Source of the DNA: an uncultured Muribaculum sp.
GTDB lineage: Bacteria; Bacteroidota; Bacteroidia; Bacteroidales; Muribaculaceae
Length of the DNA stretch: 64,000 nucleotides
Assembly: GCA_910587665.1 (NCBI GenBank)
Contig: CAJUMZ010000002.1
Coordinates: 1 to 64,000, forward strand
Reading direction: 5' to 3'
Made by a program: the position numbers and the translations under genes. The notes under the pieces were generated by a model. The model worked only from the letters and a program-made list of their open reading frames with translations, was not told the DNA's origin and searched no databases. Every line of letters starts with the position of its first letter. The first letter of the stretch is position 1. Shown here piece after piece: positions 45,869 to 54,556 of the stretch.

Positions 45869-47911
45869 TTATTTGATTGCAATCTTTTCATTACCCACTA
45901 CGTAAAACCCTCGCGGAAGACCGTCTGTCGCGGCAGAGCGCGCCACCTGACGGCGCACAGGGACACCGGTCATGGTATAAACATCGACAATCTCATCTTC
46001 ATTAGCGGCATCAATATCATCGATGCCCGCAAGATAATCGTCATTATTGGTAAGATACACCCTGTTGATCACAAACGGGCGACCGCCGAGCGACCAAAAT
46101 CCCGCTATATATATGTGGGAGGGATCCATCTTCCTGCCTTTATCCGACTTCAGCTCCTTAAGGTTTACAGCTATAACCCTCTTGTCCTTAAAGTCATTTA
46201 TGCTACAGTCAGTCCAATAATTATCTATATCAAACAGTCGGAAAGATACCTGCACGTCATTGTCAGAGCCAAGCACCGCCACACAGTACTTGTAACCCGA
46301 CATGTCAACGCCCGACGCATAATTCCATCCGGCAAAGCCATATTTACCGGTAACAACCGTATGAGTCCTTTCATCAAAACTGCCGGTTTCCCAGATTGAA
46401 GGATTGAAGATACCGCTTACCAACGGAAAGGTCGTGGCCGTAGCCTCTATCGAGCATTTGTGTCCGCCATATGACGCAGTCACGGTGGCACAGCCGTCGG
46501 AAACGGCAAACAGGTTTCCGGCACACTTGGAACGCACCACATCGTCGGAAGTGGACACGAAATCGGCAAGCATCGAAACATCTCGCTTGTGTCCGTCGGC
46601 ATATACCGCATTGAGTGTCAACGGGTAGACTGAACCTGTAAGCATCGTCACAGCATCACCTTCACGAAATTCGAGATGGCTGATCTCGCCCTTTTCCGCA
46701 TCACCGCCGGCATATTCCTTATACCAATGATATATAGGCCAGGGACACGCCTGCGGATCGTTAAGGAAAGTATATTTTCCCTGAGAGCCTGCGTCATCCT
46801 TAAATTGGGCAAGCAGGTGCGGCTCGGTAAAAAGCAGCCAGCTTACATTTGCCGAACGGTCGACAATCGTCTTGAAATTAGCGCCGAAACCCTCGCCGTA
46901 AGCCTCGCCGGTAATACTTTTACCCCATGATGAGTTATATTTTGCAGGAGCCCAGTCCATTTCAGTCACAATTATTGGGGCAATGTCGGATACCGGGGCG
47001 ATCTGCTTCTGCCAACCCGCTATAAACCCGTCATATCCACCGCCTTGCACACCGCCAAGCTCAGCACTCGGCACCTCGGCGTCGCTACCGAACCACCCCG
47101 GATAGGCATGTACCGCATATCCGATATCCTTACCGGTTACCGGCGCCACGGCATATCCGCTATAATTAGATTGATATGCAAGACCGGGAATCCATATTAT
47201 ATTATTGCACCCGAGGCTGCGCATGTCATCCACTATCTCCTGGAAAAACTGGCTGCATTTATCAAAATGCGCCTGCGACGAACTCCCATAAGTGCCGTCA
47301 CTTCCAAGGATATTAATCGGCTCATTGGCAAGTTCAAACATCACTGCCGAATTGTTTTTCAGCTTGGAGTGCGATGCCACATGATGCCACACCTTTTTTA
47401 AATAATTGTGATATGTGCCCCCGACGGAAATTTCCTTGGGGCATACACCCGGCGGCCGCATGACCACATACATCCCCTTGGATGCGGCATATTCAGCCAT
47501 CGGCACAAACACCTCGTCAAGATATTTCTTGAAACGGTTAAAATCAAAAGCCGAGATATCTCCTTCTCCTTCAGTATTCACCCCGGGAGTATTTGACCAA
47601 TATGGATCCATATGAAGACGCACAAAGTCCATCTTCCATCCGGCGGAGATTATTTCGTCAATTTTCTGCTTATTGTAACGGAGACATCCGGCCACATCAT
47701 AATTATTCCATTTTGTGCCGCGCTCATTGAACCACGGGCTGTATGTCTGAGCAAATCCGTGAAGATTAACAATCTCGCCATCGGCATTTTTCAGATAGCG
47801 CCCGTCGACATGCAATTGAGGCAACGTCGCAGCCATTCCTACACAAGAAAAGGCAATGAAGCAGATGCTCCATAGACCAAGCCGGAGAATGTCGTAATTT
47901 ACTTTTTTCAT
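45869..47911 (-). CDS. GH5-family endo-glycanase with Big-like domain, shared C-terminal module and sorting-like tail
   Basis: The start is set at the ATG at 47,911 because the promoter at 47,941-47,973 places the transcript start near 47,934; the TTG at 47,938 would be upstream of it, and ATG 47,920 is also possible. After a signal peptide the GH5 barrel shows the acid/base Glu in FELANEPINI and the nucleophile Glu in IIVTEMDWAP. Then come a bacterial-Ig-like domain (TLNAVYADGHKRDVS), a module almost the same as the one in the CE6-like esterase (FNPSIWETGSFD to NNDDYLAGI) and a tail VDVYTMTGVPVRRQ ending NEKIAIK. The subfamily could not be fixed. In this locus xylanase or glucuronoarabinoxylan activity is likely. 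Confidence 0.88.
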   Translation of the reverse strand: MKKVNYDILRLGLWSICFIAFSCVGMAATLPQLHVDGRYLKNADGEIVNLHGFAQTYSPWFNERGTKWNNYDVAGCLRYNKQKIDEIISAGWKMDFVRLHMDPYWSNTPGVNTEGEGDISAFDFNRFKKYLDEVFVPMAEYAASKGMYVVMRPPGVCPKEISVGGTYHNYLKKVWHHVASHSKLKNNSAVMFELANEPINILGSDGTYGSSSQAHFDKCSQFFQEIVDDMRSLGCNNIIWIPGLAYQSNYSGYAVAPVTGKDIGYAVHAYPGWFGSDAEVPSAELGGVQGGGYDGFIAGWQKQIAPVSDIAPIIVTEMDWAPAKYNSSWGKSITGEAYGEGFGANFKTIVDRSANVSWLLFTEPHLLAQFKDDAGSQGKYTFLNDPQACPWPIYHWYKEYAGGDAEKGEISHLEFREGDAVTMLTGSVYPLTLNAVYADGHKRDVSMLADFVSTSDDVVRSKCAGNLFAVSDGCATVTASYGGHKCSIEATATTFPLVSGIFNPSIWETGSFDERTHTVVTGKYGFAGWNYASGVDMSGYKYCVAVLGSDNDVQVSFRLFDIDNYWTDCSINDFKDKRVIAVNLKELKSDKGRKMDPSHIYIAGFWSLGGRPFVINRVYLTNNDDYLAGIDDIDAANEDEIVDVYTMTGVPVRRQVARSAATDGLPRGFYVVGNEKIAIK

Positions 47912-47940
47912 TGCCGTCATGCTTAGATTTAAATGCAACG

Positions 47941-48027
47941 CAAAATTATACGTAATACATTATTAGTGTCAAACAAACACGTAACCAATGCATCTAACCA
48001 TGTAACGGATGGCTCACAAAATGTAAC
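47941..48027 (-). promoter_or_regulatory. Candidate HTCS operator and promoter of GH5-GH43
   Basis: On the minus strand GTTACAT (48,021-48,027), GTTACAT (48,000-48,006) and GTTACGT (47,979-47,985) repeat every 21 bp. After 5 bp comes TTTG (-33, 47,970-47,973), then 21 bp, then TAATTTTG (-7, 47,941-47,948). Both core elements are perfect matches to the Bacteroides consensus. The layout is the same as at 124-190. Confidence 0.78.
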
Positions 48028-48117
48028 AAAGAGCTATATTCATGTATCATCCACAGTCGCTATCCACTGCGTCACAGCATATTAACGCCACAACACGGTT
48101 TATTGAAATTTTTATCG

Positions 48118-48125
48118 TAAATTTG
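48118..48125 (+). promoter_or_regulatory. Candidate -7 element for the SGNH hydrolase gene
   Basis: TAAATTTG fits the TAnnTTTG consensus and lies 44 bp before the start codon. No good -33 TTTG is seen at 19-21 bp. No GTTACAT copy faces this gene at the phased distance, so it may not belong to the xylan regulon. Confidence 0.45.
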
Positions 48126-48169
48126 CTCTCCGGTTACAAAGTGGATTATTTTACACGGCAATAATTATC

Positions 48170-49039
48170 ATGAAATTTACAAAATCACGGATCAAATCAA
48201 TCATGAACATGGGAGCTGCTCTAATGCTTTTAACACTCCCTGCAAACGCCTATGCCCACGACGGACACACTCACGCCCCTGTAGTTGAAGTCCCGGCTTA
48301 CGACATAGACCTCGACACTCCATGGAAAGGAAAGCGAGTGGCATTTCTCGGCGACTCTATGACCGATCCCGGCAACAAGTCGACTCAAAAGCACTATTGG
48401 GCTTATCTCGAACAACTCACCGGAATCAAGCCCCTCGTATTTGCACGCAGCGGCTACCAATGGGACGGCATCTACAAAAAAGCGGTGGAAATGCACCAAA
48501 CACTTGGTGATTCCGTCGACGTAGTAATCATCTGGGCGGGCACCAACGATTACAACCATAACAAGCCCATAGGAAAATTCTATACGGAAAAGATGGACAG
48601 CGTCAACCATAACGGCAAGATGGAGTGGCGCAAGCACAGGACATTTGAAATGAACGATTCCTCATTCACCGGCAACATAAACCGGGTGTTATCATATCTG
48701 AAACATAATTATCCCGACAAACAGATAATCATGATGACACCTATTCACCGGGCTTTTGCTAAATTCAGCGAAAACAATGTGCAGCCCGATGAAAACTGGA
48801 GCAACGGGCTGGGGCTTTACATAGAGGAATATATCAAGACCTTGCGCGAAGGCGCCATGCTTTGGTCAATCCCTGTAATCGACCTGTACAGCGACAGCGG
48901 ATTATTCCCGATGGAGGAAAACCACGTTCAATATTTCCATCACGGCGAATCCGACCTGCTCCACCCCAACGACAACGGACATTACCGTATAGCCCGTACC
49001 ATACAGGCGCGCCTAAACTCCATCTCGCCTGCATTCTGA
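48170..49039 (+). CDS. Secreted SGNH/GDSL hydrolase
   Basis: A signal peptide of about 29 residues is followed by a short His-rich stretch (HDGHTHAP). The hydrolase domain shows block I with the nucleophile Ser (AFLGDSMTDPG), the Gly block (FARSGYQWDG), block III (IIWAGTNDYNHN) and block V with the Asp and His (DLLHPNDNGHYRIA). Such proteins are esterases and act on acetylated sugars in similar loci. It is divergent from the GH5 gene and marks the edge of the xylan locus. Deacetylation of xylan is plausible but the sequence does not prove it. Confidence 0.85.
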   Translation: MKFTKSRIKSIMNMGAALMLLTLPANAYAHDGHTHAPVVEVPAYDIDLDTPWKGKRVAFLGDSMTDPGNKSTQKHYWAYLEQLTGIKPLVFARSGYQWDGIYKKAVEMHQTLGDSVDVVIIWAGTNDYNHNKPIGKFYTEKMDSVNHNGKMEWRKHRTFEMNDSSFTGNINRVLSYLKHNYPDKQIIMMTPIHRAFAKFSENNVQPDENWSNGLGLYIEEYIKTLREGAMLWSIPVIDLYSDSGLFPMEENHVQYFHHGESDLLHPNDNGHYRIARTIQARLNSISPAF

Positions 49040-49112
49040 CAGAAAAAGCAAATTCTTAAATATTTTTCTCTCATATTTTGAATAAATTGCATTAGCGTTC
49101 GTGATAATTTCG

Positions 49113-49120
49113 TATATTTG
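49113..49120 (+). promoter_or_regulatory. Candidate -7 element for the dCMP deaminase gene
   Basis: TATATTTG fits TAnnTTTG, 26 bp before the start codon. A TTGC at 49,087-49,090 is a poor -33 at 22 bp. Confidence 0.45.
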
Positions 49121-49145
49121 CGGGATTATAGACGCTCATTAAGCA

Positions 49146-49580
49146 ATGAATATTAACGAGAAGCAAATTGTGCTTGACAAGCGCTATCTGAGGATGGCGC
49201 GTATCTGGGCTGAGAACTCATATTGCCAACGCCGAAAAGTAGGCGCCATATTGGTAAAGGACCAGATGATTATATCCGACGGCTACAACGGGACTCCGGC
49301 AGGATTTGAAAACGTCTGCGAGGATGAATCCGGCGTGACCAAGCCTTATGTGCTGCATGCCGAGGCCAATGCGATCACGAAAGTGGCGCGAAGCAGCAAC
49401 AGCAGCGAGGGGTCGACGCTATATATCACCGCGTCGCCATGCCTGGAATGCAGCAAGCTTATAATACAGGCAGGCATAAAAAGGGTTGTGTACAACGACC
49501 TGTACCGGATACAAGACGGCCTCGACGTGCTACGCCGTGCCGGCGTTGAATGTATCCACGTAGCCGACATTGATGATTGA
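49146..49580 (+). CDS. Deoxycytidylate (dCMP) deaminase
   Basis: The protein has the zinc-deaminase signature: His71 and the catalytic Glu73 in HAEANAI, and Cys99 and Cys102 in PCLECSKLI. It turns dCMP into dUMP for thymidylate synthesis in the cytoplasm. Length (144) is normal for the ComEB-type family, and GYNGTPAGF is the usual nucleotide-binding stretch. A 19-bp tandem duplication fills the gap to the next gene. Confidence 0.95.
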   Translation: MNINEKQIVLDKRYLRMARIWAENSYCQRRKVGAILVKDQMIISDGYNGTPAGFENVCEDESGVTKPYVLHAEANAITKVARSSNSSEGSTLYITASPCLECSKLIIQAGIKRVVYNDLYRIQDGLDVLRRAGVECIHVADIDD

Positions 49581-49618
49581 CGAGTTACTTATTGCAAATC
49601 GAGTTACTTATCGCAAAT
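49581..49618. repeat. 19-bp tandem duplication before the C-terminal protease gene
   Basis: CGAGTTACTTATTGCAAAT (49,581-49,599) is followed at once by CGAGTTACTTATCGCAAAT (49,600-49,618), with one mismatch. The second copy ends 1 bp before the start codon of the next gene, so the leader of that gene is duplicated. The first copy starts directly after the deaminase stop. Confidence 0.9.
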
Positions 49619-49619
49619 T

Positions 49620-51272
49620 ATGAAATACATTAAAAATCCTGTCGCCTGGATGCCGATCGTGATCGCGGTGTCACTTATCGGCGGTATTTGGATAGGAATA
49701 AAGTTCAGTGACATTCACAGCTCCGGTAAAGGAGAAAAAAAGCTTTCCGAGATTCTCGGACTGATAAAAAACGATTATGTCGACGAGGTCGATGTCGATT
49801 CTTTGATCGAACACACGCTTCCCAACCTGCTCGCCAACCTCGACCCCCACTCGACCTACATACCGGCAGAGGATCTTCAGGCAGTCAACGATGACCTTGA
49901 CGGCTCATTCAGCGGTATAGGCATAGCGTTCACCATGCTTACCGACACAGTGACCGTAAGCGAAGTAATCGCCGGAGGACCGTCGGAAAAGATAGGACTC
50001 ATGCCGGGCGACCGCATCATGACTATCGACGACTCGCTTGTGGCCGGGCAGAATATACCCAATACCGACATTGTGAAAATGCTTAAGGGAGAAAAAGGCA
50101 CAAAGGTGAAACTTGGCATCAGGCGCAAGAGTGCGAAAAAGATGCTCACCTTTGAGGTGACTCGCGGCGACATACCCGTAAACTCAATTGATGCCGCTTA
50201 TATAATTGCACCCGAGACAGGATATATAAAGGTCAATAAATTCGGTCGCACGACACGCGACGAGTTCCTCACCGGACTTGTCAAGCTGAAAAACGAGGGC
50301 GCCAACCGCTATATCGTTGATCTTCGCGGAAATGGCGGGGGATTCCTTGAAATGGCTATCTATATGGCCAACGAATTTCTGCCGCCAAACTCCCCCATAG
50401 TGTTCACGCGAGGCAGGAAGCCGATGGAGGACTCACAGGTGTTCAGCGACGGCACAGGCGCATTCCAGGAAGCACCGCTTATCGTGCTTCTTGACGAGTA
50501 TTCGGCAAGCGCGAGCGAAATTTTCGCTGGGGCGATGCAAGACAACGACAGGGCGCTTATCGTAGGGCGCCGTTCATTCGGCAAAGGTCTCGTGCAGCGT
50601 CAGACAACCCTGCCCGACAGTAGCGCTATACGCCTCACAGTGCAGCGATATTTCACTCCGTCGGGAAGATGTATACAGAAAGACTATCAGCTCGGAAAGC
50701 GATCTGCCTATGAGCTTGACATCGTAAACCGCTATGAGCATGGAGAGTTTTACAACTCTGACAGCATAAAATTCAACGAAGATCTCCAGTTCCGCACCCT
50801 TAACGGCCGTACCGTGTATGGCGGAGGCGGCATAATGCCCGACGTATTTGTGCCCAATGACACAAGCGGTGTCACTAAATACTATTATGATGTGGTCAAT
50901 GCCGGATTACTCCAGAAATTTGCATTTGAATACACCGACAAAAATCGCACCGCGCTTTCTCAGGCGAAGACTTTACAGGAATTCATGTCGCGCCTGCCCG
51001 ACGATGACGAGCTGCTTCAGCTGTTTGTGGCATACGCTGTCCGGAAAGGCATTCCCGCGCGATGGTATTACATCAACATTTCACGCAACTTGATTGTTAA
51101 GAACTTGAGAGCTCTGATTGCAAGCGACATTCTCGGAAGGGAATATCTCTATCAGGTCATAAACACCGACGACGCCACCGTGCAACGCGCTATCTCCGAA
51201 CTTGACGCCGGAAACGCCGTGGCGCCGATCCTGCCTGAGTCAGAGCCGGCAACCACAAGCACAAGTAATTGA
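49620..51272 (+). CDS. S41-family C-terminal processing protease
   Basis: An N-terminal membrane helix (WMPIVIAVSLIGGIWIGIKF) places the body in the periplasm. A PDZ domain (about 85-165, GPSEKIGLMPGDRIMTIDD) is followed by the S41 protease core with the catalytic Ser at about 297 (EYSASASEIFAG) and Lys at about 322 (RSFGKGLVQ). It cleaves proteins at their C-termini, in envelope protein turnover. The C-terminal 150 residues are an extra helical domain common in Bacteroidetes members. The leader contains a 19-bp duplication. Confidence 0.95.
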   Translation: MKYIKNPVAWMPIVIAVSLIGGIWIGIKFSDIHSSGKGEKKLSEILGLIKNDYVDEVDVDSLIEHTLPNLLANLDPHSTYIPAEDLQAVNDDLDGSFSGIGIAFTMLTDTVTVSEVIAGGPSEKIGLMPGDRIMTIDDSLVAGQNIPNTDIVKMLKGEKGTKVKLGIRRKSAKKMLTFEVTRGDIPVNSIDAAYIIAPETGYIKVNKFGRTTRDEFLTGLVKLKNEGANRYIVDLRGNGGGFLEMAIYMANEFLPPNSPIVFTRGRKPMEDSQVFSDGTGAFQEAPLIVLLDEYSASASEIFAGAMQDNDRALIVGRRSFGKGLVQRQTTLPDSSAIRLTVQRYFTPSGRCIQKDYQLGKRSAYELDIVNRYEHGEFYNSDSIKFNEDLQFRTLNGRTVYGGGGIMPDVFVPNDTSGVTKYYYDVVNAGLLQKFAFEYTDKNRTALSQAKTLQEFMSRLPDDDELLQLFVAYAVRKGIPARWYYINISRNLIVKNLRALIASDILGREYLYQVINTDDATVQRAISELDAGNAVAPILPESEPATTSTSN

Positions 51273-51281
51273 CAATACATT

Positions 51282-51839
51282 ATGAAAAAAGAGGAAATAA
51301 GGCGCCGCATTAAAGCTCACAAGGCTCTCCTGTCCGACATTGAGCGCGACAGGGCGGCTGATTCGGTATTCTCGCTTCTTGAAAAGTCGGCGGCTTTCAT
51401 CATGGCCGACAAGATACTGATGTATCATTCACTCCCCGACGAGCTTTCGACAATAGCGTTTATCAACAAGTGGCATGACCGTAAACACTTTTTCCTCCCC
51501 CGCGTCAACGGAGTCGACCTTGAGGTGCTCCCCTACGACCGCTCCCGGCTGCAATACGGAGCATTCCATATCGAGGAGCCTACAGGCGACGATGTCGAGG
51601 AGATTGACAATATCGAGCTTATCGTGGTGCCTGCCGTAGCCTACGACCGCCGGGGTAACCGCGTAGGCAGGGGAAAAGGCTATTACGACCGCCTGCTGAG
51701 CCGGACATCGGCAACCAAGGTGGGCGTAGGATATGACTTCCAGCTCGTCGACGACATCGAATCGGAGCCTCACGACGTGACCATGGACATAATTATCACA
51801 GAGTCAGGCACAATCACCATCAAGCACACAAAGCATTAA
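51282..51839 (+). CDS. 5-formyltetrahydrofolate cyclo-ligase
   Basis: Motifs for ATP and folate binding are present (VVPAVAYDRRGNRVGRGKGYYDRLL, cited in part: RGNRVGRGKGYYDR). The 185-residue length is typical. It converts 5-formyl-THF to 5,10-methenyl-THF with ATP, in one-carbon metabolism. It follows the protease gene by 9 bp, and the next gene starts 11 bp later, so these are likely one operon. Confidence 0.95.
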   Translation: MKKEEIRRRIKAHKALLSDIERDRAADSVFSLLEKSAAFIMADKILMYHSLPDELSTIAFINKWHDRKHFFLPRVNGVDLEVLPYDRSRLQYGAFHIEEPTGDDVEEIDNIELIVVPAVAYDRRGNRVGRGKGYYDRLLSRTSATKVGVGYDFQLVDDIESEPHDVTMDIIITESGTITIKHTKH

Positions 51840-51850
51840 TCCGGATACAT

Positions 51851-52531
51851 ATGGCACTTATCTACCGCGACACCCGCATGAGCGACGTAATTGACCACGA
51901 ACCGTCGGTGATACCCGTCATCAACCGGTTTGGCATAAATCTTGGCACAGGCGACATGTCGGTGGCTGAAATATGTGCCTCCCACAGCCTTGACCCCGAC
52001 TTTGTGCTTGTCATTCTCAACACTTTTGTCAACGACGGCTATTTCCCTGAAGAGCGACTGCTCGGATTTCAAGTCGGCGAGATCATAGGATACCTTGTAA
52101 AGACCGACAACTACTATCGCCACTACCAGCTCCCCAATATACGCCGTCACTTCTCCCTCCTTCTTAAATCGGCTGAAGGAGCCAACGCAAGCCTTGAGGC
52201 TATGTATCGGTTCTATAAGGAGCTTGAAGGCGACATCGAGTCGCGTATTGACCACGACCTCAACGAATGGTTTCCGGCGATCACCGAATTGCAGGCCGAC
52301 GGCGCGCAGGGTGTCGTATTACCGCTCCCCGATAGTGACTCCTGCATAGAGGACAAGCTCAGCGACCTCAAAAACATGTTTATAAAACATCTTTCCGGAA
52401 ACTACGACCTCAACCTGTGCTACGCGGTCATAGTGGCGATAATCACGCTTGAAAAAGACATGCGGCAAAACAACCGAATTCGCGACCGCATATTGCTCCC
52501 CATAAGCCGATCACTCCAAAACAAGGGATGA
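51851..52531 (+). CDS. ScdA_N/hemerythrin-like protein
   Basis: The first 55 residues (MSDVIDHEPSVIPVINRFGI, then DMSVAEICASHSLDPD) resemble the ScdA/RIC N-terminal domain, but the usual Cys pair is absent (INLGTGD here). The rest is helical with His residues at hemerythrin-like spacing (YYRHYQLPNIRRHF, SRIDHDLNEWFP), so a metal site may remain. Proteins of the RIC group repair iron-sulfur clusters under nitrosative stress; whether this one does is unknown. It overlaps the LuxR-type regulator by 4 bp, so the two probably act together. Confidence 0.6.
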   Translation: MALIYRDTRMSDVIDHEPSVIPVINRFGINLGTGDMSVAEICASHSLDPDFVLVILNTFVNDGYFPEERLLGFQVGEIIGYLVKTDNYYRHYQLPNIRRHFSLLLKSAEGANASLEAMYRFYKELEGDIESRIDHDLNEWFPAITELQADGAQGVVLPLPDSDSCIEDKLSDLKNMFIKHLSGNYDLNLCYAVIVAIITLEKDMRQNNRIRDRILLPISRSLQNKG

Positions 52532-53052
52532 TGACAGTAACGCTGCTTCTTGACGATACACTGCAAGGCATTGGCTTGCGTTATCTGTTGCGTCAATATT
52601 TTGACATTGATGCCGCCATGTCGGCGTCGGTCGATGAAAGCGGCGACTCGGCATCATCGTTATATTTCGTGTCACCACGCGTTTTTGCATCATCGCTTGA
52701 CTTTTTCATACCACGCCGCGCGCGTACCGTTATCATCGGCGAAAGCCTTGACATCAACGGCAGCGAAAGTTCGCTAATAGAGCAGCTCGACAGCATATTA
52801 AAGATCGTCGAACAACGCCGGCCGGAGGATACCGCATCCGCCGAGCTGTCACAACGCGAGATCGAGGTACTTAGTCTCGTAGCCACAGGACTTATAAACA
52901 AGGAGATCGCCGACCGATTGAACATCAGTTTCAACACCGTGCTCTCCCATCGCAAAAACATCACCGCTAAACTCGGCATAAAAAGCGTGTCGGGACTGTC
53001 GGTTTACGCCATGATGAACGGCTACATCAGCGAGAGCGACCTTCATCGCTGA
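52528..53052 (+). CDS. LuxR-type HTH regulator with degenerate receiver-like domain
   Basis: The C-terminal 65 residues are a GerE/LuxR helix-turn-helix (LSQREIEVLSLVATGL, NKEIADRLNISFNTVLSHRK). The first 100 residues are about the size of a receiver and have alternating strands and helices, but there is no clear phospho-acceptor set, so regulation by phosphorylation is doubtful. Start and upstream stop overlap (ATGATGA). Its 3' end overlaps the convergent transporter gene by 26 bp. Confidence 0.85.
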   Translation: MMTVTLLLDDTLQGIGLRYLLRQYFDIDAAMSASVDESGDSASSLYFVSPRVFASSLDFFIPRRARTVIIGESLDINGSESSLIEQLDSILKIVEQRRPEDTASAELSQREIEVLSLVATGLINKEIADRLNISFNTVLSHRKNITAKLGIKSVSGLSVYAMMNGYISESDLHR

Positions 53053-53992
53053 CATCGCTGTCGACAGGCGTCGCCTTCTCCCTATGGGCAGCCTTGCTCA
53101 GGTTTACAAGAAGCACGCCGCCGAATATCATCGCCACGGCAATAGCCTTGACAGGAGTCATCACATCAAGCCCCATCCATATCCCTATGGTGGTGGCAAC
53201 GATAGGCTGTACATAATTATACATACCCACAAGGGTCGGGCGCAACGCCTTTTGCCCGATCATCACAAATATATAGGCGAGAAACGTGCCGCCAAGCACC
53301 ACGTATGCCACACCGCCTGTCTCTGCTGCAGTCAACGCCTGCCAGTCGGTCGACACGATTGTCGGTAAAGAAAAAGGCAATATCGCCACCGAGGCAAATG
53401 TAAACATCCACTTCATCAGCGTCACAAGCGAATATTTGCGTATAAAGTTCTTGTATAGTGTAAGATACAGTGCATAGCTCAGCTGTGCCGTAAGCACCAG
53501 CATATCGCCGAGCACCGGGTTGTCGGCACTCATCTCCGCCGACGCCCCGTGACCACCCATTACAAGCAGCACCGCTCCCGAACCGCCGAGAAGTATTCCC
53601 GTCACCTTTTTCCACGTGACAGGCTCACCGAGAAACAGCGCGGCAAGTATCATCACCCATATAGGCATCGTAGTGGTGATGATCGACGCTTCGCTCGGAT
53701 AGGTGTAGCCGACACCAAACACATAACACCCTTGGTTGAACACGATGCCGAGCATACCCGCTCCCGCAAGCCGCAGAAGGTCGCCCGCAGGCACATGCTC
53801 CCTCGGCAGCAGCAGCGACGTCAACCAAAAGAGTATGGCAGCGCCAAATATCCTGAAATCAGTCATAAGCAACGGTGCGACAACACCCGCCGCCATAACC
53901 ATCTTGGCGACAGGGGCCATCATGCCCCACATCACGTTGGCACCCAGCATCGACACATGCCCCTTAACCTGCGACATTCCCTTCATCTCCAC
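53027..53992 (-). CDS. EamA/DMT-family transporter
   Basis: Ten hydrophobic segments in two EamA halves are visible (LGANVMWGMMAPVAKMVM starts the first; GGTFLAYIFVMIGQKALRPT lies in the second). The family exports amino acids, nucleotides or other small metabolites across the inner membrane; the substrate is unknown. The start overlaps the stop of the macro-domain gene by about 14-29 bp depending on the start used (53,992 or 53,977). Confidence 0.9.
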   Translation of the reverse strand: MEMKGMSQVKGHVSMLGANVMWGMMAPVAKMVMAAGVVAPLLMTDFRIFGAAILFWLTSLLLPREHVPAGDLLRLAGAGMLGIVFNQGCYVFGVGYTYPSEASIITTTMPIWVMILAALFLGEPVTWKKVTGILLGGSGAVLLVMGGHGASAEMSADNPVLGDMLVLTAQLSYALYLTLYKNFIRKYSLVTLMKWMFTFASVAILPFSLPTIVSTDWQALTAAETGGVAYVVLGGTFLAYIFVMIGQKALRPTLVGMYNYVQPIVATTIGIWMGLDVMTPVKAIAVAMIFGGVLLVNLSKAAHREKATPVDSDVSDEGRSR

Positions 53993-54452
53993 TAATCAAA
54001 GCAGGCAAATATTCTTCAACTACATATAAGTCTATATCCGAATAGATCGCGGACATGTCGCAAATAATCTCTTTAACGTCTGCCCAGACAAGTCCTCCAA
54101 GTCCGGCTCCGATAGTCGGCATTGCTATTTGGGAAACATTTTCTTTAGTCGCTAATTCTAACATTCTAAACATGGATTTTTGGATAAACTCAATTTTAGC
54201 GTTAGTCCGCCATGTTGATTGTGTTGCAAGATTATATACATGTCCACCTCCATAGTTATAATCAAATACATCTCCGGGCACAAATTTGCCTGTTTTACAT
54301 AGGATTTTGTATTCCTTGTACATCTCAGGAAATTTATTCTTGAACTGAAGAGCTATACCCTTTCCCATTGCTCCGGCACAATTACAACCATGAGCATAAC
54401 TTGATACATTTTCCAAAGAAAATATATCTCCTTTATGTATAAATTTAATCAT
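53964..54452 (-). CDS. Macro-domain protein (ADP-ribose binding or hydrolysing)
   Basis: The ATG at 54,452 is chosen since the longer frame begins with TTG. The macro fold shows GDIFSLENVSSYAHGCNCAG, MGKGIALQFKNKFP, the loop PTIGAGLGGLVW and a C-terminal YVVEEYLP. It resembles TARG1/DarG-like macro domains, which remove ADP-ribose from proteins, DNA or ADP-ribose derivatives. No DarT toxin gene lies next to it, so the DarTG system is not supported. Base composition is more AT-rich than the genes on either side, hinting at recent arrival. Confidence 0.85.
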   Translation of the reverse strand: MIKFIHKGDIFSLENVSSYAHGCNCAGAMGKGIALQFKNKFPEMYKEYKILCKTGKFVPGDVFDYNYGGGHVYNLATQSTWRTNAKIEFIQKSMFRMLELATKENVSQIAMPTIGAGLGGLVWADVKEIICDMSAIYSDIDLYVVEEYLPALISGDEGNVAG

Positions 54453-54556
54453 AACTCTATATCCCCATATTATTTCAAATTTATACAAAGATAATACTAA
54501 TTTTTGTAGCCCGGAAAATCAATCCCATCTATAATGGCATCCCAATGGCAAACCGC

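Noticed and set aside
53964..54452. DarTG toxin-antitoxin system
   Set aside because: The macro domain is there, but neither neighbour (EamA transporter, SH3 lipoprotein) resembles a DarT ADP-ribosyltransferase.
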